A stretch of 19,115 bases of DNA from CAYFVR01 sp046541515 (GTDB taxonomy: Bacteria > Desulfobacterota > Desulfobacteria > Desulfobacterales > Desulfococcaceae): assembly GCA_046541515.1 (NCBI GenBank), contig JBKHDD010000089.1, positions 1 through 19,115 of the forward strand. The letters run 5' to 3'. A program made the position numbers and the translations under genes. Shown here piece by piece: positions 8,801 through 16,465 of this stretch. Each line of letters begins with the position of its first letter. The first letter of the stretch is position 1. A model generated the notes under the pieces. That model was not told where the DNA came from. It worked only from the letters and a program-made list of their open reading frames with translations, and searched no databases.

Positions 8801-10288
8801 ATGGCCGAAGAAAATATGGAAGGACAGGAAGTCGCGGTCGCCGAGGAAGACCAGGAATTGAGTCTTCTGGATCGCATCGTAACTCGGGGCGGCATGGCCC
8901 ACGACGACAGCCAGCTCCCCTACGCCCGGGATCTCATCGGCGAGCTGGTGGCCCAGATTCTGGACGAGGGCATGACCGTCAAGGCGGACACCGCCGCCAT
9001 GATCAACGACCGGATTGCTCAGATCGACGAGCTGATCACCCGCCAGCTCAACGAGATCATGCACAATCCGGCCTTTCAGAAGCTGGAAGCCTCCTGGAGA
9101 GGGCTCCACTATTTCGTAATGAACACCGAGACGGGTCCCAAGCTCAAGCTCCGGCTGCTCAACGTCACCAAGCAGGAGTTGCTCAAGGACCTGGAGAAGG
9201 CGGTGGAGTTCGACCAGAGCCAGCTTTTCAAGAAGGTCTACGAGGAGGAGTACGGCACCTTTGGCGGCCACCCCTATTCCATGCTGGTGGGCGATTTCGA
9301 GTTCAGCCGCCATCCCCAGGACATGGCGCTGCTGGAGAAGATTTCCAACGTGGCGGCGGCGGCCCATGCGCCCTTTGTTTCTTCCGCCAGCCCCAAGCTG
9401 TTCGACATGGAAAGCTTTACCCAGTTGGGCGTGCCCCGGGACCTCTCCAAGATCTTCGAGAGCGCGGAGCTGATCAAGTGGCGCTCCTTTCGGGAGAGCG
9501 AAGATTCCCGCTACGTGGCGCTGACATTGCCCCACATTCTCATGCGGCTGCCCTACGGCGCGGAGACGGTGCCGGTGGAGGGGCTCAATTTCGAGGAGGA
9601 GGTGGATGGAAAGGTCCACGAGAAGTATCTCTGGGGCAACGCCGCCTACGCCATGGCCCAGCGGATCACCAACGCATTTGCGCTCTACAACTGGTGCGGG
9701 GCCATCCGTGGCGTGGAAGGCGGCGGCCTGGTGCAGGGGCTGCCCACCCACACCTTCCTCACCGACGAGGGCGACGTCGCGCTGAAGTGCCCCACCGAGA
9801 TCGCCATCACCGACCGGCGGGAGAAGGAACTGAACGATCTGGGCTTCATTTCCCTGGTCCACTGCAAGGGGACGGATTACGCGGCTTTCTTCGGCGGCCA
9901 GACCACCCAGAAGGCCAAGAAATACAACACCGACGAGGCCAACGCCAACGCCCGCATTTCCACGGTGCTGCCCTACATCCTGGCCTCTTCCCGTTTCGCC
10001 CATTACATCAAGGCCATTATGCGGGACAAGATCGGCAGCTTCATGACCGCGGACAACGTGTCCAGCTATCTGAACAAATGGATCGCCAACTACGTGCTGG
10101 GCAAGGACGACGCCGGGCAGACCATCAAGGCCCAGTATCCGCTGCGGGAGGCGCGGATCGACGTTTTCGAGATTCCCGGAAAACCGGGTTGCTACAACGC
10201 GGTGGCCTTTCTGCGTCCCCATTTTCAGCTGGAGGAGCTGACCACCTCCATCCGGCTGGTGGCCGAACTGCCGCCGCCGGCGGCTTGA
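8801..10288 (+). CDS. tssC: TssC (VipB), contractile sheath large subunit
   Basis: TssC is the main sheath subunit; its C-terminal part is remodelled on contraction and exposes the N-terminal helix recognised by ClpV. The 495-residue length is typical. Recognisable blocks are LEASWRGLHYFV near residue 90, LVGDFEFSRHPQDMALL around 163-180, WRSFRESEDSRYVALTLP around 227-244, and the C-terminal TEIAITDRREKELNDLGF block. The ATG at 8801 has a strong GAGGAGG (8789-8795) five bases upstream. Only one TssC copy is present. The gene stands 175 bases from tssB and 160 bases from hcp rather than in the usual tight B-C pair. Confidence 0.97.
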   Translation: MAEENMEGQEVAVAEEDQELSLLDRIVTRGGMAHDDSQLPYARDLIGELVAQILDEGMTVKADTAAMINDRIAQIDELITRQLNEIMHNPAFQKLEASWRGLHYFVMNTETGPKLKLRLLNVTKQELLKDLEKAVEFDQSQLFKKVYEEEYGTFGGHPYSMLVGDFEFSRHPQDMALLEKISNVAAAAHAPFVSSASPKLFDMESFTQLGVPRDLSKIFESAELIKWRSFRESEDSRYVALTLPHILMRLPYGAETVPVEGLNFEEEVDGKVHEKYLWGNAAYAMAQRITNAFALYNWCGAIRGVEGGGLVQGLPTHTFLTDEGDVALKCPTEIAITDRREKELNDLGFISLVHCKGTDYAAFFGGQTTQKAKKYNTDEANANARISTVLPYILASSRFAHYIKAIMRDKIGSFMTADNVSSYLNKWIANYVLGKDDAGQTIKAQYPLREARIDVFEIPGKPGCYNAVAFLRPHFQLEELTTSIRLVAELPPPAA

Positions 10289-10324
10289 TCCATCCATTCG
10301 TTGTTTCTTTTCGCCGTTTCGCGG

Positions 10325-10346
10325 GCCGGGCGGATTTTGTCCCGGC
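10325..10346. terminator. weak hairpin downstream of tssC
   Basis: GCCGGG (10325-10330) and CCCGGC (10341-10346) can form a 6-pair stem with a 10-base loop, 36 bases after the tssC stop. There is no adjacent T-run, only a TTCTTTT about ten bases on. It may slow or stop some transcripts before hcp, but evidence for a true terminator is weak. Confidence 0.2.
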
Positions 10347-10448
10347 TCTGCGGAGATTCTTTTGAAACGGATCGGAAAAGCGTTTTTTGAGGTCGTCGCG
10401 TTTCGGCCTCGCTGAAGGATTACATTTTTCTTTGCAAGGAGCGCCCAT

Positions 10449-10940
10449 ATGGCCACGAATATGTATATCAAGTTCGACAGTGTGAAAGGCGAGTGCGAGG
10501 ACGACAAGCACAAGGATTGGATCGAGCTTCTCTCTTGGAGTCATGGATTCAGCCAACCGGCGTCCCCTGTTCGTAGCTCAACAGGTTCCACCATCGAGCG
10601 GGCGAACCACAGCGATCTGTCCATCACCAAGTACATTGACTCCGCCACCGACGACCTGCTGAAAGCATGCTGGACGGGCAAGCAGTTCGAGAAGGCGGAT
10701 ATCGAATGTTTCCGGTCCGACGGCGACAACGCGCCAATTAAATATCTGGAGATCAACATGGAGGACGTCATCGTCTCCAACTACAGCATTTCCGGGGGCG
10801 GTGGAGACATTGCCTTGGAGAACCTTAGCTTGGCCTATAGCAAGGTGACCTACAAGTACGACGCCAAGAAGAAGGCCGACGCCAAGCCGGCCGGCGTCCA
10901 GCCCGTTTCCCATGATCTCAAAAACAATAAGATCGAGTAA
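10449..10940 (+). CDS. hcp: Hcp (TssD), T6SS inner tube protein
   Basis: Hcp hexamers stack into the tube that is fired through the sheath and can carry effectors in the ring lumen. The 163-residue protein begins with the family pattern MATNMYIKFDSVKGE, continues with WIELLSWSHGFSQP (about 24-37), and keeps the beta-barrel segments DLSITKYIDSATDDLLKAC and the YSKVTYKY strand. The C-terminus is a short Lys-rich tail with no fused toxin domain. AAGGAG (10436-10441) lies well placed before the ATG. The gene stands alone between two structured gaps, consistent with separate high expression of the most abundant component, although no promoter could be identified by eye. Confidence 0.96.
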   Translation: MATNMYIKFDSVKGECEDDKHKDWIELLSWSHGFSQPASPVRSSTGSTIERANHSDLSITKYIDSATDDLLKACWTGKQFEKADIECFRSDGDNAPIKYLEINMEDVIVSNYSISGGGGDIALENLSLAYSKVTYKYDAKKKADAKPAGVQPVSHDLKNNKIE

Positions 10941-10945
10941 CGGAA

Positions 10946-10970
10946 GACCGAGGGGATTTTTTTCCCGGTC
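10946..10970. terminator. hairpin immediately after hcp
   Basis: Starting 5 bases after the hcp stop, GACCG (10946-10950) plus the following G-run pairs with CCCGGTC (10964-10970), with one bulged A and a T-rich loop. The Ts are in the loop rather than after the stem, so it is not a textbook intrinsic terminator. It could act as a 3' stabilising or attenuating hairpin that raises hcp relative to tssE. Confidence 0.35.
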
Positions 10971-11079
10971 GGGTCGGATTTGCCGCTTCCGATTCGGCCG
11001 GGAAGGGTTTTCCCCAGATTTTCGTGCATTCCTCGCAGATGGATTTTAGGGGCAATGCTGTTTGGGTTGGCGAAAAGGC

Positions 11080-11103
11080 GTAGGGGCGAATTGCATTCGC
11101 CCC
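11080..11103. repeat. second REP-like palindrome, between hcp and tssE
   Basis: GTAG (11080-11083) leads directly into a perfect 9-base inverted repeat, GGGGCGAAT (11083-11091) and ATTCGCCCC (11095-11103), with a 3-base TGC loop. The GTAG-plus-palindrome layout matches REP elements, but the stem differs from the pair between tssB and tssC, so it would be a different REP class. It lies in the 240-base hcp-tssE gap, where I see no gene. Confidence 0.6.
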
Positions 11104-11180
11104 TTGTCAATCCGGTATGGTTTTCCATTTGAGTTCCAAAAGTGAACGGCATTGGTTTCCGGGAAAGGCGATGGAGAACA

Positions 11181-11666
11181 ATGGCGAACGATTTCGAGCC
11201 CTTTCGAGGCCGGGCCTCTCTCGTCGACCGGTTGGTTGATCGGGACCCGTTGCGGCCCGGGGAGGCCCGCCCCCTGCGAATGTTGAACCGGCGGAATTTC
11301 AAGGCGTCTCTGCGGCGGGATTTGAGTTGGCTGTTGAACACCCGCAGCCCCCTTCCCGGCTCCGAATTCGACGCGGCCGAACTGACGGTGGTCGATTTCG
11401 GCATTCCCGATTTTGGCGCGATGTCCCCGGCGAACCCCGAGGACCGAACGTTGATGGCCCGCCGCCTGACCCGGGCGGTCCAGGCGTTCGAACCCCGGCT
11501 GGACCGGGTCCGGTTTCTGGTGGAAGCCGCCGCGGCCGACGTTCGCCGCATGGTGGCCACCCTGGAAGCCGACATGCTGGTCGGCCGGATTCGGGAGCCG
11601 GTTTCGTTTCGCACGGTTTTCCACGCGGGGACCGGCGATTGGGAGGTGCATGACCGCCAGCTTTGA
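11181..11666 (+). CDS. tssE: TssE, T6SS baseplate wedge protein (gp25-like)
   Basis: TssE is the gp25/lysozyme-like wedge component of the baseplate that nucleates sheath polymerisation. The 161 residues contain the family core RDLSWLLNTR (46-55) and TVVDFGIPDFG (69-79), with further helices and the closing strand around LVGRIREPVSFRTVF. I chose the ATG at 11181, preceded by GGAGA at 11173-11177, giving MANDFEPF. A GTG at 11142 would add 13 residues with no ribosome site. The gene overlaps tssF by 17 bases. Confidence 0.93.
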   Translation: MANDFEPFRGRASLVDRLVDRDPLRPGEARPLRMLNRRNFKASLRRDLSWLLNTRSPLPGSEFDAAELTVVDFGIPDFGAMSPANPEDRTLMARRLTRAVQAFEPRLDRVRFLVEAAAADVRRMVATLEADMLVGRIREPVSFRTVFHAGTGDWEVHDRQL

Positions 11667-13470
11667 AGTGTTGCTTGACTACTACCGCCGGGAGCTGGAA
11701 TATCTCCGCCAGGAAGGGGTGCGCTTTGCCCGCCGCTACCCCAAGGTGGCCGGCCGGCTGGAGCTGGAGGCCGACGGCAGTCCGGACCCGCACATCGAGC
11801 GGATGCTGGAATCCTTCGCCTTTTTGTCGGGACGGATTCAGTACAATCTGGAAAGCGAATTTCCCCGGATCTCCACGGCGCTGTTGGGCAACGTCTACCC
11901 GCAATTCACCGCCCCGACCCCGTCCATGGCCATCGCCCATTTTGCGGCGGACCCGGACCAGGGCGGATTGACCACCGGGTTTCCCATCCCCCGGGAAACG
12001 CCGCTGTTCGCCCAAAGCGACGCCGGGGAACTATGCCACTGGCGGACCTGCTACCCGGTGACTCTGTGGCCCCTGGTGGTCGCCGAAGCCGCCCTGGAAC
12101 CGCCGGACCGGTATGGCTTTTTGGACAGCCGGCCCCAGGTGGCGCGGGTGCTTCGCATTCGTCTGGAAGCCCGGAACGCCGCGCTGAACGAACTTCCGCT
12201 CCAACGGCTCCGATTCCACATCGCCGGCGATCGGACCCAGGCCACCACGTTCTATGAAATGCTGTTCGCGGGGACCGATCGCCCGGCCGTCCAATGCGGC
12301 GGACGGACGCGCCTGCTCCCACCCGATTCGCTTACTCCGGTGGGCTTTGGTCCGGAGGAGGCCGTTCTTCCGTATCCGAATACCGCCCATCCGGGCTATC
12401 GGCTGTTGCACGAATATTTCACCTTTCCCCGGAAATTCCTCTTTTTCGACGTGGACCTTTCCGGGGTCGATCTTTCCGGCGAGTGGTTCGATCTGCTGAT
12501 TTTGCTGGAGCGGTCGCCCACCGGTCGCCTAACGGTGGACGTCGACACTTTCCGATTGGGCTGCACGCCGGTGATCAACCTTTTTCCCCGGATCACCGAT
12601 CCGGTCCGGATCACCGAAACCCGGACCGAATATCCGCTGATCCCCGACAGCCGGCGGCCCCGGATCACCGAAATTCACAGTCTTCGTCGGGTGACCGCTT
12701 CCGCCGACCCGGCCGACAACCAGGGCGAGGTGGCCCCCTATTTCGCCTTCACCCACCGCATGGCGATGGAGGACCAGCGGCTGTTTTGGTACGCCATGCG
12801 GGAGGGGACGGGGCGGACGGACATGCCCGGCACCCGGATGAAAATCGCCTTCGTCGATCTGGATTTCAATCCCCGGCGGCCGCCCACCCGCACCCTGTTC
12901 GCCCACACGATGTGCACCAACCGCTCTCTGGCCGAAGAGTTGCCGGCGGGCGGATTGCTCCAAATCGAGCAGGCGGTTCCGGTGATTCACATCGCCTTGC
13001 TGGACAAGCCCACGCCCCAGATCGATCCGCCTTTGGAGGGGGCCACCCTGTGGCGCTTGATCTCGCACTTGTCCCTCAATTATTTGTCTCTTTCCGGCGG
13101 GCCGGAAAGCCTGGACGCCCTGCGGGAAATCCTTCGGCTCTACAGCTTCCACGATCTGACCGACGCCTTCCGGCGCAGCGACATTCATCAACAGATCGCC
13201 GGGCTTCGGGAAATGGAGAGCCGTCAAGTGGTTCGCCGCGTGGGGGAGGAAGCTTGGCGGGGATTTTGCCGGGGGATGGAGATCGACCTGACCGTGGATG
13301 AAAGCCTTTACGTGGGCGGCGGCGCCTTTCTGCTGGCGTCGGTTCTCAACCGGTTTTTTCCGCTCTACGCCTCAATCAACACCTTCACCCAGCTGGTGCT
13401 TCGCAGCCGCCAGCGGGAAGGGGTCTGGAAACGATGGCCTCCCGCGGTTGGGGAACGGATCGTCCTGTAG
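11650..13470 (+). CDS. tssF: TssF, T6SS baseplate wedge protein
   Basis: TssF (VasA/ImpG) forms the baseplate wedge with TssE and TssG and contacts the VgrG spike hub. The 606-residue length is standard. The N-terminus has the family pattern YYRRELEYLR (11-20), FARRYPKVAGRL (26-37), DPHIERMLESFAFL (46-59) and YPQFTAPTPSMAI (83-95). The C-terminus keeps LYVGGGAFLLASVLNRFFPLY and FTQLVLRS. A GGGAGG lies 3 bases before the ATG. The start is inside tssE and the stop lies 37 bases into tssG, so tssE-F-G are likely translated together. Confidence 0.96.
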   Translation: MTASFEVLLDYYRRELEYLRQEGVRFARRYPKVAGRLELEADGSPDPHIERMLESFAFLSGRIQYNLESEFPRISTALLGNVYPQFTAPTPSMAIAHFAADPDQGGLTTGFPIPRETPLFAQSDAGELCHWRTCYPVTLWPLVVAEAALEPPDRYGFLDSRPQVARVLRIRLEARNAALNELPLQRLRFHIAGDRTQATTFYEMLFAGTDRPAVQCGGRTRLLPPDSLTPVGFGPEEAVLPYPNTAHPGYRLLHEYFTFPRKFLFFDVDLSGVDLSGEWFDLLILLERSPTGRLTVDVDTFRLGCTPVINLFPRITDPVRITETRTEYPLIPDSRRPRITEIHSLRRVTASADPADNQGEVAPYFAFTHRMAMEDQRLFWYAMREGTGRTDMPGTRMKIAFVDLDFNPRRPPTRTLFAHTMCTNRSLAEELPAGGLLQIEQAVPVIHIALLDKPTPQIDPPLEGATLWRLISHLSLNYLSLSGGPESLDALREILRLYSFHDLTDAFRRSDIHQQIAGLREMESRQVVRRVGEEAWRGFCRGMEIDLTVDESLYVGGGAFLLASVLNRFFPLYASINTFTQLVLRSRQREGVWKRWPPAVGERIVL

Positions 13471-14459
13471 CCGACCTCTTGTTCGCGGAGGGTTGGCGGT
13501 TCGATTTTTACCAGGCGGTCCGGATTCTGGAAAATCTCGGCGACGGCGCCGCCTCCGTGGGCGAGGAGTCCGACGCGGCGGCCGAACCGGTGCGCTTTCG
13601 CTCCGCCGTGGGATTCGATTTTCCCGCCAGCGCGGTGGCCGAGGTGGCGGCCGATCCTCCCGACGGGGAGGTTCCCAGAATGATCGTGACCTTTCTGGGA
13701 TTGGCCGGCGCCCACGGGCCGCTTCCCCCGCCCTATGCCGAGCTGATCATCGAGCGGTTGAAGCGGCGGGACACGACCCTCCGGGATTTCCTGGACATCT
13801 TCAACCACCGGCTGGTTTCCCTGCTGTACCGGGCGCGGAAGCTCCGCCGAATCGGACTCGACCCCCGGCCGCCGGACCAGACGCCCTTCGCGGATCATTT
13901 GCGGGCCATCATCGGGATGGGGACGGGCGGATTGGCGGGCCGGATGCCGTTCCCGGACCGGTCCCTGCTGTTCTACGGGGGCTTACTGGCGCAGCAGCCG
14001 CGCTCGTTGGCCGGGCTGACCAATTTGTTGCTGCATTTTTTTGGGGTTCCTGTTCAGGGCCATTCCCTAAGGGGCAAATGGCTTCGCCTTTCCGAAGACC
14101 AAAGTAGTCGACTCGGAGCCTTTGGAGCGAACCGGGAACTGGGGCGGAATACCGTTCTGGGACTTCGGGTGTGGGATCAGGAAGCGGGGATAGAGCTTCG
14201 TTTTGGCCCCATGGGATTTGGCAAATTTCTGGAATTTCTCCCTGGGCAACGAGGGCATAAAACGCTTTACGAATGGGTTCGGTTTTTTACCCATGGCGAA
14301 TTCCAAGCTGAACTGCAACTGATCCTTTTTCCGGACGAAGTTCCCGGAATTCGGTTGGTCTCTGCTGGCAGCGCACGGTTGGGCTGGACGACTTGGTTGC
14401 TTTCAGGGTTGGAACTTCCTCGGGATCCGGGGGCCGTTCGTCTTCGTTTGGCGTCGTAG
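13434..14459 (+). CDS. tssG: TssG, T6SS baseplate wedge protein
   Basis: TssG (VasB/ImpH) completes the wedge and binds TssK. The 341 residues start with the family motif FDFYQAVRILE (23-33), include GLAGAHGPLPPPYAELI in the first third, and end with the conserved FGPMGFGKFLEFLPG and LGWTTWL (316-322) segments, so the protein appears complete. Its G+C content drops from about 70% before position 13980 to about 55% over 14041-14460 by hand count, although the protein stays conserved. It is the last overlapping gene before an AT-rich gap. Confidence 0.94.
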   Translation: MASRGWGTDRPVADLLFAEGWRFDFYQAVRILENLGDGAASVGEESDAAAEPVRFRSAVGFDFPASAVAEVAADPPDGEVPRMIVTFLGLAGAHGPLPPPYAELIIERLKRRDTTLRDFLDIFNHRLVSLLYRARKLRRIGLDPRPPDQTPFADHLRAIIGMGTGGLAGRMPFPDRSLLFYGGLLAQQPRSLAGLTNLLLHFFGVPVQGHSLRGKWLRLSEDQSSRLGAFGANRELGRNTVLGLRVWDQEAGIELRFGPMGFGKFLEFLPGQRGHKTLYEWVRFFTHGEFQAELQLILFPDEVPGIRLVSAGSARLGWTTWLLSGLELPRDPGAVRLRLAS

Positions 14460-14944
14460 GGGTTGTGCCGGCTATGGGATTCATTAGTTTGCAGCTAAAT
14501 TTGGATTGTGTTTTATAATAATTTGAAATATAATTCAGTATTATAAATAGGAATATAAAATATTCGAATTTTTGAATAATTAGATATCTGTATTTACAGG
14601 TGAGAACAAAGTTACAGTTGAAAAATCAAAAAAAGCAATCATATAAAAAGGTTCAACTGCCAATTCGCCAGCGAGCTTTAAGGGTGGTCAGGAGAGAGCT
14701 TCTTCCAAATTATTTAAAGGCAAGTTAAAAATATAAAAAGTTATTTTTAAAAAATAATTATATAACAATAAAAATTCTAAAAAAATACCAAAATTTGCCC
14801 AAAATAACCTGCTTCAATTAGTTTTATATATTTTTTTAAAAAAATTGATATTTAAATTATAAAAATTTTTAAATAAAAATATATATTCAATTTTTTTTAA
14901 GATACCGATTCCCGTTTTATAAACCTTGACCGGAGGTTGTAACC
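14460..14944. other. extremely AT-rich intergenic region before the accessory gene
   Basis: This 485-base gap is about 21% G+C over 14521-14880 by my count, with long A/T runs (the line from 14821 has 2 G or C in 60 bases), against roughly 65-70% in the core genes. A short G+C-richer island at about 14651-14705 interrupts it. Promoter-like hexamers are too frequent here to call. Near the right end, GGAGG (14932-14936) is the ribosome site for the next gene. Such regions are typical targets of H-NS-like silencers; that role is inference. Confidence 0.85.
14600..14728 (+). CDS. possible 42-residue basic peptide (tentative)
   Basis: A GTG at 14600 opens 42 codons closed by TAA at 14726-14728. 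The product would be very basic (about 13 Lys/Arg, one Glu), with the segment QLPIRQRALRVVRRELLPNY encoded by the G+C-richer island of this AT-rich gap. No Shine-Dalgarno sequence is visible. It could be a real small peptide, the remnant of a lost gene, or chance. The agreement between the frame and the composition island is the only support. Confidence 0.15.
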   Translation: MRTKLQLKNQKKQSYKKVQLPIRQRALRVVRRELLPNYLKAS

Positions 14945-16216
14945 ATGACACCAATCGGCGCTTCTGCAGCTTACACCATGTTTTTTGGATCAAATAAAAA
15001 GCCTAAATATGAATGGAAGAATCTTTCCCCGAAGGAACAATACGTTGCGGATGTCGCCTATTGGTACGGAACTCTCTTGAAGCCGGGTTCCTCGTGGAAA
15101 GGCGATTTGTTGAAGCGAATGTGGGCGATGATTTGGTATGGCGGACTCTGGATGAGGAGCGGAGAATCCGGTGTATGGAAAGCCTGGGCGCATACCAACT
15201 TGCCAATCGCTTCGTGCCTTTCCCATGGCGGACGCGTACTGGTGCAACTAACGCGGGATGAAGGCTCGGGCCAGGTATGGGATTGGCTGTGGGGAGGCCA
15301 AAGGGCCCAGAGCCGCCTTGCCGGGACGCACGGAGTGGCCTTCGGTCATTACGGTAGCATGCCCGACGGACGCCCCAAATACGTCAAGGAAACAAAATCG
15401 GGCAAACCCGGCACTCATTTCGGGGTCAATTTCGCAGGCGGCGGAGATGGCAACATAAATCCGATCAGCGGAAAACGAATTTCGGAAAATGGCCGACACG
15501 GACATCTATATATCTGTTACGTGGCTCCCACGCGGGAAAAACGTGGAGCCCTTTTATTCGGCGCCGAGGACACGGCCCCGATCGATCGCGCCGATGTGCA
15601 GGCCAATCAAATTATAGGCGGCATTGTCGGCAATGTTCCACTGCTTCCGTTGTCGATTCTCGACCTTTCGACGGGGGGCGGATGGAAGCGCCAACCATTG
15701 AGTCCGGGGCTTAGGTCCGTTTTTCCGAAAGGCCAGACCGGCGCATACCATGCGTGGGGCGTTTCCGGCTCCCACTCTCTCACGGGAGGTCAAAAGTTCA
15801 AAAAATTGTACAAAAAACTTCACTTGGACGTACCGAGCGGTAATGATCAGGTGTTTGTCAATCCTCCGGTTGACGTATGGGAAAAGCTTCTCAATAATGA
15901 ACTGACTTTCGACATCCATGATTTGGGGAAAACCCCTCCCGCAGTCAGCCCTCGAATCGTACACGTTATGCCGACCAGGGATCAATTCTACAAAGCCACC
16001 TATGTTGGCAAGCTGCACAGACGCAACCAGCACCTCCGGAATATGGGCAAACTCCTTGAAAGGTATTCCAAACTGACCGACTTCGAGGACCGGACGGAGA
16101 TTCTCATGGAATTTTATTGGGAAGCCTACAAATATCTTCAGACATCCAAAGACCCAAGGAGCGTAAAGGAAAAGGTCAAGGAGTACGCAAAGATGGCCGT
16201 CGATCTTTCAGGGTAA
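14945..16216 (+). CDS. unrecognised 423-residue accessory protein, candidate T6SS cargo
   Basis: I do not recognise this protein. It resembles no Tss core component and lacks PAAR, VgrG or Hcp motifs and a signal peptide. The first 116 residues are Trp-rich (11 of 15 Trp) with a hydrophobic stretch at 57-70. The centre is Gly/His-rich with two similar blocks, AGTHGVAFGHYG (126-137) and PGTHFGVNFAGGG (155-167), then NGRHGHLYICY (182-192) and LLFGAEDTAP (203-212). The last 70 residues are charged and helical. Cys91, Cys191, His129, His135, His158, His185 and His187 are candidate functional residues. GGAGG at 14932-14936 sets the ATG. G+C is about 50%, below its neighbours. Its place between tssG and clpV suggests an effector, adaptor or acquired cargo gene; this is inference. 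Confidence 0.85.
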   Translation: MTPIGASAAYTMFFGSNKKPKYEWKNLSPKEQYVADVAYWYGTLLKPGSSWKGDLLKRMWAMIWYGGLWMRSGESGVWKAWAHTNLPIASCLSHGGRVLVQLTRDEGSGQVWDWLWGGQRAQSRLAGTHGVAFGHYGSMPDGRPKYVKETKSGKPGTHFGVNFAGGGDGNINPISGKRISENGRHGHLYICYVAPTREKRGALLFGAEDTAPIDRADVQANQIIGGIVGNVPLLPLSILDLSTGGGWKRQPLSPGLRSVFPKGQTGAYHAWGVSGSHSLTGGQKFKKLYKKLHLDVPSGNDQVFVNPPVDVWEKLLNNELTFDIHDLGKTPPAVSPRIVHVMPTRDQFYKATYVGKLHRRNQHLRNMGKLLERYSKLTDFEDRTEILMEFYWEAYKYLQTSKDPRSVKEKVKEYAKMAVDLSG

Positions 16217-16299
16217 ACTATCATTTCAACCCGCACCGCAAGTCGTTCCGGTACCGAACCTTCTGGAAGCTACGAAAGGGAAATTTGGAGGCATTGCGC

Positions 16300-16464
16300 A
16301 TGGCAACTTCGAGATATTTTTATCATTTGCACGGGAAGCCAAAGAATCATCCGCGAAAAAGAAGAGCCGAGATCCTTTGGGCGCTGATTTATCAGGAAAA
16401 GGAACTCCAGGAAGGGAAAAAGGATTTTATAGGACCCCATGGACCTTATTGGAACCCGCAATAA
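16300..16464 (+). CDS. possible 54-residue protein downstream of the accessory gene (tentative)
   Basis: The ATG at 16300 has GGAG at 16287-16290, nine bases upstream, and the frame runs to TAA at 16462-16464. The product is basic (RYFYHLHGKPKNHPRKRRAE near the start, then EILWALIYQEKELQEGKKDF). The same frame is open further upstream to a TTG at 16117, but that part overlaps the accessory gene and reads like a shadow. Composition is about 46% G+C. A gene directly after a candidate effector would be the usual place for an immunity protein, but this one is short. It could also be a decayed remnant. Confidence 0.3.
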   Translation: MATSRYFYHLHGKPKNHPRKRRAEILWALIYQEKELQEGKKDFIGPHGPYWNPQ

Positions 16465-16465
16465 A

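Noticed and set aside
10400..10448. Sigma-54 promoter before hcp (TTTGC near 10431-10435)
   Set aside because: A GG pair exists upstream at 10417-10418, but its spacing to the GC is about 5 bases too long for a -24/-12 promoter.
8354..10513. Long (719-codon) minus-strand frame opposite tssC
   Set aside because: It is antisense to the well-conserved tssC and adjacent genes; high G+C with third-position bias leaves long antisense frames open. The protein has no recognisable domain.
14460..14944. Origin, CRISPR or attachment site in the AT-rich gap
   Set aside because: I saw no regular repeats with spacers, no iterons and no direct repeats bracketing the island. The A/T runs alone do not support these calls.
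14945..15245. PAAR or MIX-type N-terminal delivery domain on the accessory protein
   Set aside because: The first 100 residues show no PAAR Pro-Ala-Ala-Arg repeats or HGDP-type pattern and no convincing MIX motif, so a known delivery domain cannot be claimed.
16117..16299. Longer version of the small downstream ORF starting at a TTG
   Set aside because: The TTG has no ribosome site and about 100 bases overlap the end of the accessory gene, where the translation is a Lys/Arg/Gly-rich shadow. Only the part from ATG 16300 is kept as tentative.
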